Shown here: in pieces, positions 53,373-61,381 of the stretch
How the letters are laid out: every line of letters begins with the position of its first letter
Numbering within the stretch: the stretch's first letter is position 1
Source of the DNA: Nocardiopsis listeri NBRC 13360
GTDB lineage: Bacteria > Actinomycetota > Actinomycetes > Streptosporangiales > Streptosporangiaceae
Reading direction: 5' to 3'
Length of the DNA: 61,445 bases
Assembly: GCF_001570765.1 (NCBI RefSeq)
Contig: NZ_BCSH01000051.1
Coordinates: 1 to 61,445 of the forward strand
Notes under the pieces: model-generated
What the model was told of the DNA's origin: nothing
Databases searched by the model: none
Seen by the model: only the letters and a program-made list of their open reading frames with translations
Translations under genes and position numbers: made by a program

Positions 53373-54460
53373 GCCGCACGATCTCCGAGCCCACGCAGAG
53401 CGAGAGCACCCGCGGGGGGCCGCCCGAACCCGCACGACGGGTGCTGCGGGTCGGGCGGCTGCTCGCCCTCCCCGTCCACCCGCGTTCCCTCGTCATCGGA
53501 TCGGCGCTGCTGGTGGTGCTGCTCGTGGCGGCCGCGGCCACCCTCAGCCTCGGCCGTCTGGGCATTCCCCTCGCCCAGATCCCCGCCGCGCTCGGCGGGC
53601 AGGGTGAGGCGACCCACCTGTTCGCCCTCGAACGCCTGCGCGGCCCCCGTCTGGTCGTCGCCGCCGGCACCGGTGTGGCCCTGGGGTTGGCCGGATCCCT
53701 GTTCCAGTCGGTCACCCGAAACCCCCTTGGCAGCCCCGACGTGATCGGGCTCGCCGCCGGTGCCGGGGCCGGCGCTTCCGTCGCCGCGCTCGCGCTGCCC
53801 GGGATCGTTCCCGTCCCCTTGGGGGCACTGGCCGGAGCGTCCCTGGCCATCGTGATCGTGTACCTGGTGACCGGAACGGGACTGCGCGACCCGGGCCGTC
53901 TCATCATCGCCGGGATCGGAGTGGCCGCCATGGCCACCGCCCTCACCCACTTCGTGGTGTCGGTGATGGCCCGCGACCAGGCCGGCGTGCTCGCCTCCTA
54001 CGTCAACGGAAGCCTGTCCGCCAGATCCTGGGACCACGCCGCCACCATCTGGGTGGCCGTGGCCCTGGCCGTACCGTTCGTGCTGGCGTTGGCCGGCCCC
54101 ATCACCGTCAACGAGATGGGCGACGAACTCGCCGACTCCCTCGGGGCCGGCGCCACCACCACGCGCACCGGAGCGGTCGTGCTTTCGGTGGTGTTGTCGG
54201 CGGCCGCGGTGAGCGTCGCCGGACCCATCGCGTTCATCTCCCTGACCGCGCCCCAGATCGCCCGCCGACTCAGTGCCGCGCCCGGCCCCAACCTGGTGCT
54301 GTCCGCGGTGGTGGGCGCACTGATCCTGGTCTGCGCCGACCTGGCCGTGCAACAGTCCCCGGTCGGTGACGGTCTGCCGGTCGGCGTGTTCACCATGGCC
54401 CTGGGCGGCGTGTACCTGGGCTACCTGCTCATCCGCGAATGGCGAAAGGGAACCCTTTGA
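53369..54460 (+). CDS. FecCD-family siderophore permease, second subunit
   Basis: The 363-aa product has about nine to ten membrane segments; SLFQSVTRNPLGSPDVIGL and GPIAFISLTAPQIARR correspond to the same motifs as in the first subunit. It begins in ATGA overlap with the preceding gene and carries a hydrophilic N-terminus of about 45 residues. It is the partner half of the heterodimeric channel. Confidence 0.92.
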   Translation: MSRTISEPTQSESTRGGPPEPARRVLRVGRLLALPVHPRSLVIGSALLVVLLVAAAATLSLGRLGIPLAQIPAALGGQGEATHLFALERLRGPRLVVAAGTGVALGLAGSLFQSVTRNPLGSPDVIGLAAGAGAGASVAALALPGIVPVPLGALAGASLAIVIVYLVTGTGLRDPGRLIIAGIGVAAMATALTHFVVSVMARDQAGVLASYVNGSLSARSWDHAATIWVAVALAVPFVLALAGPITVNEMGDELADSLGAGATTTRTGAVVLSVVLSAAAVSVAGPIAFISLTAPQIARRLSAAPGPNLVLSAVVGALILVCADLAVQQSPVGDGLPVGVFTMALGGVYLGYLLIREWRKGTL

Positions 54461-55302
54461 ACGGCGAGACCACCCCCGTGCTGTCCGCTCGGAGCCTCAC
54501 CCTCGGCTACGGGGGCGACCCCGTCGTGTCCGACCTGGACATGAAGGTCGACGAGGGCGAGTTCGTGGTGATCGTGGGCCCCAACGGCTGTGGGAAATCC
54601 ACCCTGCTCAAGGCGCTGGGTCGGGTGAACCGTCCGGTCCGGGGCAAGGTCCTGCTGCACGGGGAGGACGTGCGCTCCCAGCGCGCCAAGGCGGTGGCCC
54701 GCAAGCTCGCCCTGCTACCGCAGAGCCCGCTGGCCCCGGAGGGCATCACCGTGCGGGCGTTGGCCGCTCGTGGACGTTTCCCCCACCACACGCTGCTGCG
54801 CCAGTGGAGCCCCGAGGACGAGGTCGCCATCGCCGCTGCCCTGGAACTCACCGGACTGACCGACCTGGCCGACACCCAGGTGGGCTCGCTGTCGGGCGGT
54901 CAGCGTCAACGTGCCTGGGTGTCGATGGTGCTGGCCCAGGACAGCCCCACCCTGCTGCTGGACGAACCCACCACGTTCCTCGACATCGCCCACCAGTACG
55001 ACCTGCTGGAGCTGTTCGCCGAACTGCACCGGCAGGGTCGCACCGTCGTGGCGGTCCTGCACGACCTGGCGCAGGCGGCCCGGTTCGCCACCCGCCTGGT
55101 GATGATGCGCGACGGGGAGATCGTTGCCGACGGAGCGCCCGCCGAGGTGGTCACCGCCGACCGGGTGCGCACCGTGTTCGGGTTGAACTGCGACGTGATG
55201 CCCGACCCGCGCACCCGGACCCCGCTGGTCATCCCGCATGAGCGGGCCGTACCGGAAGGGCCGCGCGAGCGCGAGGACTCCGACCACGCCAGAGTGGGTT
55301 AG
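54457..55302 (+). CDS. Siderophore ABC transporter ATP-binding protein
   Basis: The 281-aa product has Walker A GPNGCGKST, signature LSGGQRQRAW, Walker B LLLDEPTTFLDIAHQ and a VLHDLAQAAR switch region, the FecE/FepC pattern. I prefer the TTG at 54457, which overlaps the permease stop in TTGA and has AAAGGG 5 bp upstream; an ATG at 54439 adds six residues. It is the last gene of the operon and powers ferric-siderophore import. Confidence 0.93.
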   Translation: MNGETTPVLSARSLTLGYGGDPVVSDLDMKVDEGEFVVIVGPNGCGKSTLLKALGRVNRPVRGKVLLHGEDVRSQRAKAVARKLALLPQSPLAPEGITVRALAARGRFPHHTLLRQWSPEDEVAIAAALELTGLTDLADTQVGSLSGGQRQRAWVSMVLAQDSPTLLLDEPTTFLDIAHQYDLLELFAELHRQGRTVVAVLHDLAQAARFATRLVMMRDGEIVADGAPAEVVTADRVRTVFGLNCDVMPDPRTRTPLVIPHERAVPEGPREREDSDHARVG

Positions 55303-55429
55303 CCACCGTCTCGTCGGCCACGGGGGTCACCCGTTCGGGTGTGCCGAAGGTTTCGCCCTGTTCGGCACCCGAACACCCGACGGGGCCGCGAGGGGTCGTC
55401 GGGGAACCTGCGGGTGTACGTGCTAGGGG

Positions 55430-55447
55430 TACCATCCGGTCGGTATG
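55430..55447. promoter_or_regulatory. TetR-type operator before the regulator gene
   Basis: TACCATCCGGTCGGTATG contains the pseudo-palindrome TACC-N2-CCGG-N2-GGTA. It lies 61 bp upstream of the regulator start and overlaps a likely -10 (TATGCT, 55444-55449). A sister copy stands upstream of the SDR operon (59972-59989); 14 of 18 positions are identical. Confidence 0.65.
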
Positions 55448-55507
55448 CTGTCTCGGATCGACAGTCGACTCGCCACCGGGGGACGGGGGCAAGAGGTGGT
55501 AGGGGAC

Positions 55508-56122
55508 ATGCGCAGTGCACAGCGGACGGCCGATGGGGACACCCCGCGGGGCACGGTGCCCGAACGACTGCTGAGCGCGGCCACACGGCTCTTCGCCGAA
55601 CGCGGCTTCGAAGGCACCTCTGTACAGGAGGTCGTGGCCGCGGCGGGCGTCACCAAGGGCGCCATGTACCACTACTTCGGTTCCAAGGACGACCTGCTCT
55701 ACGAGGTCTACGCCCGCGTGCTGCGCATGCAGACCGAGCACCTGCAGGAGATCTCCGCCCGGGACGAGCCCGTCACCGAACGAGTGCACGCGGCCGCCGC
55801 CGACGTCATCGTCACCACCGTCGCCAACCTCGACGACAGCACCATCTTCTTCCGTTCCATGCACCAGCTCGCTCCGGAGAAGCAGCGCAGCGTGCGCGCC
55901 GAGCGTCGCAAGTACCACGAGCTGTTCCGGTCCATGATCGAACAGGGGCAGAAGGAGGGCGTCTTCCGTGCCGACGTCCCCGCCGACCTGGTCATCGACT
56001 ACTACTTCGGCTCCGTGCACCACCTGAGCACCTGGTACCGCCACGACGGCGCCCTGACCGGTAAGGACGTGGGCGGGCACTTCGCCGACCTGCTCCTGGC
56101 CGGCCTGCGTCCCCAGGTCTGA
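55508..56122 (+). CDS. TetR-family regulator of the convergent acyl-CoA operon
   Basis: The 204-aa product has a TetR HTH (about residues 17-65: RLFAERGFEGTSVQEVVAAA and TKGAMYHYFGSKDDLLYEVY, shortened here) and an all-helical ligand domain, size typical for FadR/AcrR-type fatty-acyl-CoA sensors. The ATG at 55508 follows AGGGGAC. Operators of matching sequence at its own promoter and before the four-gene operon suggest it represses both and responds to an acyl-CoA. Confidence 0.88.
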   Translation: MRSAQRTADGDTPRGTVPERLLSAATRLFAERGFEGTSVQEVVAAAGVTKGAMYHYFGSKDDLLYEVYARVLRMQTEHLQEISARDEPVTERVHAAAADVIVTTVANLDDSTIFFRSMHQLAPEKQRSVRAERRKYHELFRSMIEQGQKEGVFRADVPADLVIDYYFGSVHHLSTWYRHDGALTGKDVGGHFADLLLAGLRPQV

Positions 56123-56137
56123 TCTCGCACAAGCGAC

Positions 56138-56165
56138 AAGGGCCGGGACCTTGGCCCCGGCCCTT
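56138..56165. terminator. Bidirectional terminator between regulator and acyl-CoA dehydrogenase
   Basis: AAGGGCCGGG (56138-56147) pairs with CCCGGCCCTT (56156-56165), 10 bp with an 8-nt loop. It sits between the convergent regulator and acyl-CoA dehydrogenase genes and serves both. Confidence 0.8.
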
Positions 56166-56182
56166 CCTCAACGCGCGGTCCG

Positions 56183-57394
56183 CTACCTGTACTTGCGCAG
56201 CTCCGCGCGGCCCAGCGAACGCAGGTGCACCTCGTCCGGCCCGTCGGCCAGCCGCAGCGAACGCACCCCCGCCTGCCAGGCGGCGATCGGCACGTCCTGG
56301 CTCACCCCGGCCGCGCCGTGCGCCTGCACGCACTTGTCGAGGATCCACTCCACGGTGCGCGGGGTGGCGATCTTGATCGCCTGGATCTCGGTGTGTGCGC
56401 CCTTGTTGCCCACCGTGTCCATCAGGTAGGCGGTCTTGAGCACCAACAGTCGCAGTTGCTCGATCTGCACCCGTGCCTCGGCGATCCACTCGCGCACCAC
56501 GCCCTGCTCGGCCAGCGGGCGGCCGAACGCCACCCGGTCCAGCACGCGCCGGCAGGTGATCTCCAGGGCGCGTTCGGCCATGCCCAGGGCGCGCATGCAG
56601 TGGTGGATCCGGCCCGGGCCCAGACGGGCCTGGGCGACGGCGAAGCCCTCCCCTTCGGCTCCGATGAGGTTCTCCGCCGGCACCCGCACGTTCTCGAACA
56701 GCACTTCGGCGTGGCCACCGTGGTCGCTGTCGTCGTAGCCGAACACCGTCATGCCGCGCTCGACGGTCAACCCGGGAGTGTCGCGCGGCACCAGCACCAT
56801 GCTCTGCTGCTTGTGCCGGTCGGCGTCGGGGTCGGTCTTGCCCATCACGATGAAGATCTCGCACGCCGGGTTGAGCGCCCCGGTGATGAACCACTTGCGA
56901 CCGTTGATCACGTACTCGTCGCCCTCGCGGACGATGCTCGTGGTGATGTTGGTGGCGTCGGAGGAGGCCACCGCGGGTTCGGTCATCGCGAACGCGGACC
57001 TGATCCGCGCGTCCAGCAACGGCTCCAGCCAGCGCTTCTTCTGGTCGGGGGTGCCGAACATCGTCAGCACCTCCATGTTGCCGGTGTCGGGCGCGGCGCA
57101 GTTGAGGGCGGCCGGGGCCAGGCGGGGGCTGCGCCCGGTGATCTCGGCCAACGGGGCGTACCGGAGGTTGGGCAGTCCGCCGTGCTCGGGGTGCCCGGCC
57201 AGGAACAGGTTCCACAGACCCCGTTTCCTGGCCTCGGCCTGGAGCTCGCCCACGATCGGTGGGGTCGCCCATGGGTCGTCGCGTTCGGCGAGTTGGGTTT
57301 CCATCACCGCTTCGGCCGGATACACGTGTTCTTCCATGAAGGCCAGGAGCCGCTGTCGCAGCTCCTCGGTCTCGGCGTCGTAGGCGAAGTCCAT
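56183..57394 (-). CDS. Acyl-CoA dehydrogenase family protein (ACAD10/11-like)
   Basis: The 403-aa flavoprotein has the ACAD patterns FAMTEPAVASSDATN, GRKWFITGALNP and the C-terminal HGAAGVSQDVPIA block near residue 360. Together with the aminoglycoside-phosphotransferase-fold kinase encoded just before it, it recalls ACAD10/11 of animals and LvaC of Pseudomonas putida, which process phosphorylated 4-hydroxyacyl-CoA. It is the last gene of the operon. The start ATG at 57394 overlaps the kinase stop by one base. Confidence 0.9.
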   Translation of the reverse strand: MDFAYDAETEELRQRLLAFMEEHVYPAEAVMETQLAERDDPWATPPIVGELQAEARKRGLWNLFLAGHPEHGGLPNLRYAPLAEITGRSPRLAPAALNCAAPDTGNMEVLTMFGTPDQKKRWLEPLLDARIRSAFAMTEPAVASSDATNITTSIVREGDEYVINGRKWFITGALNPACEIFIVMGKTDPDADRHKQQSMVLVPRDTPGLTVERGMTVFGYDDSDHGGHAEVLFENVRVPAENLIGAEGEGFAVAQARLGPGRIHHCMRALGMAERALEITCRRVLDRVAFGRPLAEQGVVREWIAEARVQIEQLRLLVLKTAYLMDTVGNKGAHTEIQAIKIATPRTVEWILDKCVQAHGAAGVSQDVPIAAWQAGVRSLRLADGPDEVHLRSLGRAELRKYR

Positions 57395-58419
57395 CAGTCC
57401 TCCTCGAGCATGGTGTGTGCGCGTTCCACCAGGGGCGCGACCACGTCGCCGATACCGTCGAACCCCGCCCCGACGGTCAGCCCCCGGGTGTGCCGGAAGT
57501 GGATGCCCTCGGCGATCACCGCGAGCTTGAAGCAGCCGAAGGCCACGTACCAGCCGAGCCGGGACACGTCACGCCCGGTGGCGGCGGCGTACATCCGCAC
57601 GATCTCGGTGGAGGACGGGAAACCCTCGGCGGAGGTGGCGGGTCGGTCCCCACCGGTGACCGGGCGTTCCAGGTAGACGAGCATCAGGCCCAGGTCCACG
57701 AGCGGATCGCCCAGGGTGGCCATCTCCCAGTCGAGTACCGCGGTGAGCTCGCCGTCGTCGGTGACCAGCACGTTGTCGAGCCGGTAGTCGCCGTGCACGA
57801 TCGCGGGCGCGGACGGTTCCGGGATGGAGCGGGCCAACCGGTCGCGGAGTTCGTCGATGCCGGGGATGTCGCGGCTGCGCGATGCCTCCAGCTGCTTGCT
57901 CCACCGACGTACCTGACGCTCCAGGAACCCGTCCGGGCGACCGAAGTCGGTCAAACCCACCGTGGCGGGGTCGACCGCGTGCAGCAGGCCCAGGGTGGTG
58001 ACCAGTCGTTCGGCGACCGCGTGGACGCCGTCGGGGCCCAGCGGCGCGATCTCCTCCCGGGTGCGGAACGCGGTCCCGCCCACGTACTCCATGACGTAGA
58101 ACGGGGCTCCCGCCACCTCGGTGTCCTCGCACAGGTGGTGGGTACGTGGAACCGGCACGTCGGTCTCTCGCAGCGCCGTCATCACCCGGTATTCGCGCGT
58201 CATGTCGTGCGCGGTGGCCAGCACGTGCCCCAGGGGTGGACGGCGCACCACCCACGTCCCGGTGCCGTCGGTGACCACGTAGGTCAGGTTCGACTTGCCG
58301 CCGGTGACCACCCGACCGGTGAGCGGGCCCGACACCAGGCCGGGGACCTCCCGGTCCAGGTAGGAGCGCAACCGGTCCAGGTCCAGGCCGGGGAGTTCGC
58401 CCTCGTTCCCGTCACTCAT
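57394..58419 (-). CDS. APH-fold phosphotransferase (FadE36/LvaA-like kinase)
   Basis: The 341-aa product is a choline/aminoglycoside kinase-fold enzyme. GGKSNLTY (about residues 40-47) is the nucleotide loop, D211 and N216 in IVHGDYRLDNVLV are the catalytic base and metal ligand, and D230 in VLDWEMATLGDP is the second metal ligand. Such proteins paired with acyl-CoA dehydrogenases phosphorylate hydroxyacyl-CoAs rather than antibiotics. The start at 58419 overlaps the SDR stop by 4 bp (ATGA), and its stop overlaps the dehydrogenase start. Confidence 0.9.
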   Translation of the reverse strand: MSDGNEGELPGLDLDRLRSYLDREVPGLVSGPLTGRVVTGGKSNLTYVVTDGTGTWVVRRPPLGHVLATAHDMTREYRVMTALRETDVPVPRTHHLCEDTEVAGAPFYVMEYVGGTAFRTREEIAPLGPDGVHAVAERLVTTLGLLHAVDPATVGLTDFGRPDGFLERQVRRWSKQLEASRSRDIPGIDELRDRLARSIPEPSAPAIVHGDYRLDNVLVTDDGELTAVLDWEMATLGDPLVDLGLMLVYLERPVTGGDRPATSAEGFPSSTEIVRMYAAATGRDVSRLGWYVAFGCFKLAVIAEGIHFRHTRGLTVGAGFDGIGDVVAPLVERAHTMLEED

Positions 58420-59204
58420 TCGCTCTCCTCCTCGGCGAACACCTTGGCCTGGAGGCGGCGCATCCCCGCCAGCCAGGTGTCGGTGTCGGTGGCTCGGGCC
58501 GCGTAGTAGTCGGCGGCCTCCGGGTGCGGCAGGATCAGGAACCGGCCATCGCTCAGGGCCACCAGCACGGTGTCGGCGACCTCCTCGGGCGTGATGGCCC
58601 CGGGGGAGAGGATGGCCTGACCCTGGTCACCGGCGTCGTCGAGCATGCCGGTGCGCACACCCAATGGGCACAGGCACTGCACGGTGATCCCTCGGCCCCC
58701 GTAGGTGGCCGACAACCACTCGCTGAAGGCCAGGGCGGCGTGCTTGGTCACCGAGTACGGCGCGCTGCCCAGCATGGTGAGCAGGCCCGCCCCGGAGGCG
58801 GTGGTGACGAAGTGACCGCGGCCTCGCTCCAACCAACCGGGCACCAATTCACGGGCGGCGCGCACGTGCGACATCACGTTGACCTGCCAGGACGCCTCCC
58901 AGTCGGCTTCGGGGGCCTCCGGGCCGCCGCTGCGGGCGATGCCCGCGTTGGCCATGTACAAGTCGATCCCGCCCAGATGGGCGTCGGCCTCGGCGATCAG
59001 CGCGGTGACCCCCGCCTCGGAGGCCGCGTCGCCGGGCACGGCGATCCCGCCGATCTCACCGGCCACGGCCTCGGCCGCGGAGGCGTCCAGGTCGTTGACG
59101 ACCACCCGTGCCCCGGCGGAGGCCAACCGGCGGGCCACGGCCGCGCCGATGCCGTTACCCGCGCCGGTGACGACGACTCCGGCGTTCTTGGGGTCCAGCG
59201 GCAT
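58416..59204 (-). CDS. Short-chain dehydrogenase/reductase, second in operon
   Basis: The 262-aa product has the SDR signature TGAGNGIG (about residues 13-20), NAGIARSG, and the catalytic Tyr-x3-Lys in YSVTKHAAL. Its substrate is not visible; context suggests a 3-hydroxyacyl-CoA or other fatty acid intermediate. The ATG at 59204 shares a base with the stop of the first SDR gene. Confidence 0.88.
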   Translation of the reverse strand: MPLDPKNAGVVVTGAGNGIGAAVARRLASAGARVVVNDLDASAAEAVAGEIGGIAVPGDAASEAGVTALIAEADAHLGGIDLYMANAGIARSGGPEAPEADWEASWQVNVMSHVRAARELVPGWLERGRGHFVTTASGAGLLTMLGSAPYSVTKHAALAFSEWLSATYGGRGITVQCLCPLGVRTGMLDDAGDQGQAILSPGAITPEEVADTVLVALSDGRFLILPHPEAADYYAARATDTDTWLAGMRRLQAKVFAEEESE

Positions 59205-59959
59205 CAGATACCCCCGGTGAGGGTCATTCCGCCGTCGAGGACGAGAGTGCGGCCGGTGATCCAGGAGGCGTCTTCGGAGAGCAGGAACGCGACCGCTCCG
59301 GCGACGTCCTCGGGTACACCGAGCCGCTTCAACGGGTACTGGGAGGCGACCTCTTCCTCGCGCCCGTCGTACAGCGCCTCGGCGAAGCGGGTCTTGACCA
59401 CGGCGGGGGCGACCCCGTTCACCCGGATGTCGGGGCCGAGCTCGACCGCGAGCTCCTCGGTGATGTGTCGGAGCATCGCCTTGGAGGCGCCGTAGAAGCC
59501 GATTCCGGGGGCGGGCTTGAGACCGGCCACGGAGGAGACGTTGACGATCGATCCACCGTGCTCGGCCATGCCGGCCCGGTACACCTTCTGTACCCAGGAG
59601 ACCGCCGAGAGCGCGTTCACCTCGAAGATCTTGCGGGCCGCGTCCAGGTCCAGGTCGACCATGCGTCCGTAGACCGGGTTGATGCCGGTGTTGTTGACGA
59701 ACGTGTCGACCGCGCCGAACGCCTCCTTGGTGGCGGCGATGGCCTCGTCCTGGTGTTCGGGGTCGTCACCGCGCCCGGGGACCCCGATGGCGTGTTCGGG
59801 GCCGCCCAGGGCCTCGACCGCCTCCTTGAGGGGCTCGGGCTTGCGCGCGGTGACGCACACGCGGGCCCCCTCGGAGACCAGGCGCTGGGCGATGGCCAGG
59901 CCGATACCGCGACTGGCACCGGTGATGATGGCGGTGCGGCCGCCGAACCGCGAAGTCAT
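59204..59959 (-). CDS. Short-chain dehydrogenase/reductase, first in operon (FabG-like)
   Basis: The 251-aa product has TGASRGIG (residues 14-21), NNTGINPVYG, the catalytic YGASKAML and a C-terminal RTLVLDGGMTLTGGI end typical of FabG-type 3-ketoacyl reductases. Gly-to-Thr in the usual NNAG motif (NNTG) is a small variation. TAAGGAG precedes the ATG at 59959, and a TetR-type operator lies just upstream. It leads the four-gene operon. Confidence 0.9.
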   Translation of the reverse strand: MTSRFGGRTAIITGASRGIGLAIAQRLVSEGARVCVTARKPEPLKEAVEALGGPEHAIGVPGRGDDPEHQDEAIAATKEAFGAVDTFVNNTGINPVYGRMVDLDLDAARKIFEVNALSAVSWVQKVYRAGMAEHGGSIVNVSSVAGLKPAPGIGFYGASKAMLRHITEELAVELGPDIRVNGVAPAVVKTRFAEALYDGREEEVASQYPLKRLGVPEDVAGAVAFLLSEDASWITGRTLVLDGGMTLTGGI

Positions 59960-59971
59960 GCGTACTCCTTA

Positions 59972-59989
59972 GACCGACTGGTCGGTATG
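59972..59989. promoter_or_regulatory. TetR-type operator before the SDR/kinase/ACAD operon
   Basis: GACCGACTGGTCGGTATG contains the perfect dyad ACCGAC-TG-GTCGGT. It lies 12 bp upstream of the first SDR start on the minus strand, directly before its ribosome binding site, and matches 14 of 18 positions of the site before the TetR gene (55430-55447). The form resembles published operators of TetR regulators of fatty acid degradation, such as TACCGACCGNTCGGT for Thermus PfmR (recalled from memory). Confidence 0.65.
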
Positions 59990-60133
59990 TCAAGGCGACC
60001 CTATGTCCACGGGGCGCGCGCCGCAAGGGGGGAAGGGCCTCGGTCGGGGTGACAATGGGGTCGCACGGGAACACAGGTGCCCGTGCGGGACCCCCGGGTT
60101 CCGACACCCGTTCCCGATACCGAAAGGAATCCC

Positions 60134-60415
60134 ATGGCTGCCGAGGTCAAGGACGTCCCGGAGAACAACCGCTACGTGATCACCGCCGACGGCGAGGAGG
60201 CGGGTTTCGCCGAGTACATCCTCACCGACACCATGATCACCTTCACCCACACCGAGGTCGATCCCGCCTTCGAGGGCAAGGGCATCGGCGGCGCCCTCGT
60301 TCGCGAGGCCCTCGACGACGTGCGTACCCGTGGCCTGTCCGTGCTGCCCATGTGCCCGTTCGTCAAGGGCTGGATCGAACGCCATCCCGAGTACACCGAC
60401 ATCGTCCATCGCTGA
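60134..60415 (+). CDS. Small GNAT-fold acetyltransferase (YjdJ-like)
   Basis: The 93-aa product is a short GNAT domain of the YjdJ/NAT_2 type: FAEYILTDTMITFTHTEV, then FEGKGIGGALVREALDDVR, the acetyl-CoA-binding loop (G-x-G-x-G/A), and the C-terminal PMCPFVKGWIERHPEY. The ATG at 60134 has GAAAGGA upstream. A leader hairpin (60057-60094) precedes it. The substrate is unknown. Confidence 0.9.
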   Translation: MAAEVKDVPENNRYVITADGEEAGFAEYILTDTMITFTHTEVDPAFEGKGIGGALVREALDDVRTRGLSVLPMCPFVKGWIERHPEYTDIVHR

Positions 60416-60478
60416 GCGTGTGGCCACGGTCCGACCGGGCAGAACCGCGGGACAGCCGAGAACCAGGAGGCGTCGACG

Positions 60479-61381
60479 TTGGGCATCGACTACGGACGTG
60501 ACATCGAATTCGGGGTCTTCCCCTCGCCGGAGGCCGCGAAGCCGGACCGCATCTGGGCGGTGATCGACGCGGCCGAACGGGGCGGATTGGACTTCGTGGG
60601 TATCCAGGACCACCCCTACCAACGCCGGCACCTGGACACCTGGGCGCTGATGGCCACGGTCCTGGCCCGCACCGAACGCCTGCGGGTCTTTCCGGACGTG
60701 GCCAACCTGCCGCTGCGACCGCCCGCCATCATCGCCAAGAACTCCGCGAGCCTGGACGTGCTCTCGGGTGGCCGCTTCGAACTGGGGCTGGGCGCCGGCG
60801 GGTTCTGGGAGGCGATCGAGGCCATGGGCGGGCCCCGGCGCAGCCCACGCGAGGCCGCCGACGCCCTGCTGGAGGCGATCGAGGTGATCCGCCTGCTGTG
60901 GTCGGATCAGAGCTCGGTGCGCTTCGAGGGCGAGCACTACCGCCTGGCCGGGGTCAAGCCCGGCCCGCCGCCGGCCCACGACATCGGTATCTGGCTGGGC
61001 GTGCTCGGACCCCGTCTGCTCAAGGCGGTCGGCGGGGTCGCCGACGGCTGGGTGCCCTCCCACGCCTACGCGGGCACCGACAAGCTTCCCGACATGCACG
61101 CGCGCATCGACGAGGGCGCCGCCGAGGCCGGCCGCGATCCGGCCGCCATCCGTCGCGTGTACAACCTGTGGGGCGCCATCGGCGATTCGGCCGGTTCCTC
61201 CGGTGGCGGCCTGGACGGTCCGGTCGACCAGTGGGTGGAGCGCATCACCGAGTTCGCCGTGGAGTACGGGATGGACACCTTCGTCCTCGGACCGGCGGAG
61301 GAGTCTCCGGAACAGGTGGAGCTGTTCGCCGCCGAGGTCGCCCCGGCCGTGCGAGAGGCCGTGCGGCATGCCCGAGGCTGA
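60479..61381 (+). CDS. LLM-class flavin-dependent oxidoreductase
   Basis: The 300-aa product is a luciferase-like TIM-barrel oxidoreductase with blocks FELGLGAGGFWEAIEAMG, LAGVKPGPPPAHDIGIWLG and WVPSHAYAG (shortened). Such enzymes use FMN or F420; the short length and FGVFPSPE start fit the F420-type group common in actinomycetes. TTG at 60481-like start is at 60479, with AGGAGG 8 bp upstream. It is the last complete gene; the rest of the window to 61445 holds no gene I can see. Confidence 0.88.
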   Translation: MGIDYGRDIEFGVFPSPEAAKPDRIWAVIDAAERGGLDFVGIQDHPYQRRHLDTWALMATVLARTERLRVFPDVANLPLRPPAIIAKNSASLDVLSGGRFELGLGAGGFWEAIEAMGGPRRSPREAADALLEAIEVIRLLWSDQSSVRFEGEHYRLAGVKPGPPPAHDIGIWLGVLGPRLLKAVGGVADGWVPSHAYAGTDKLPDMHARIDEGAAEAGRDPAAIRRVYNLWGAIGDSAGSSGGGLDGPVDQWVERITEFAVEYGMDTFVLGPAEESPEQVELFAAEVAPAVREAVRHARG

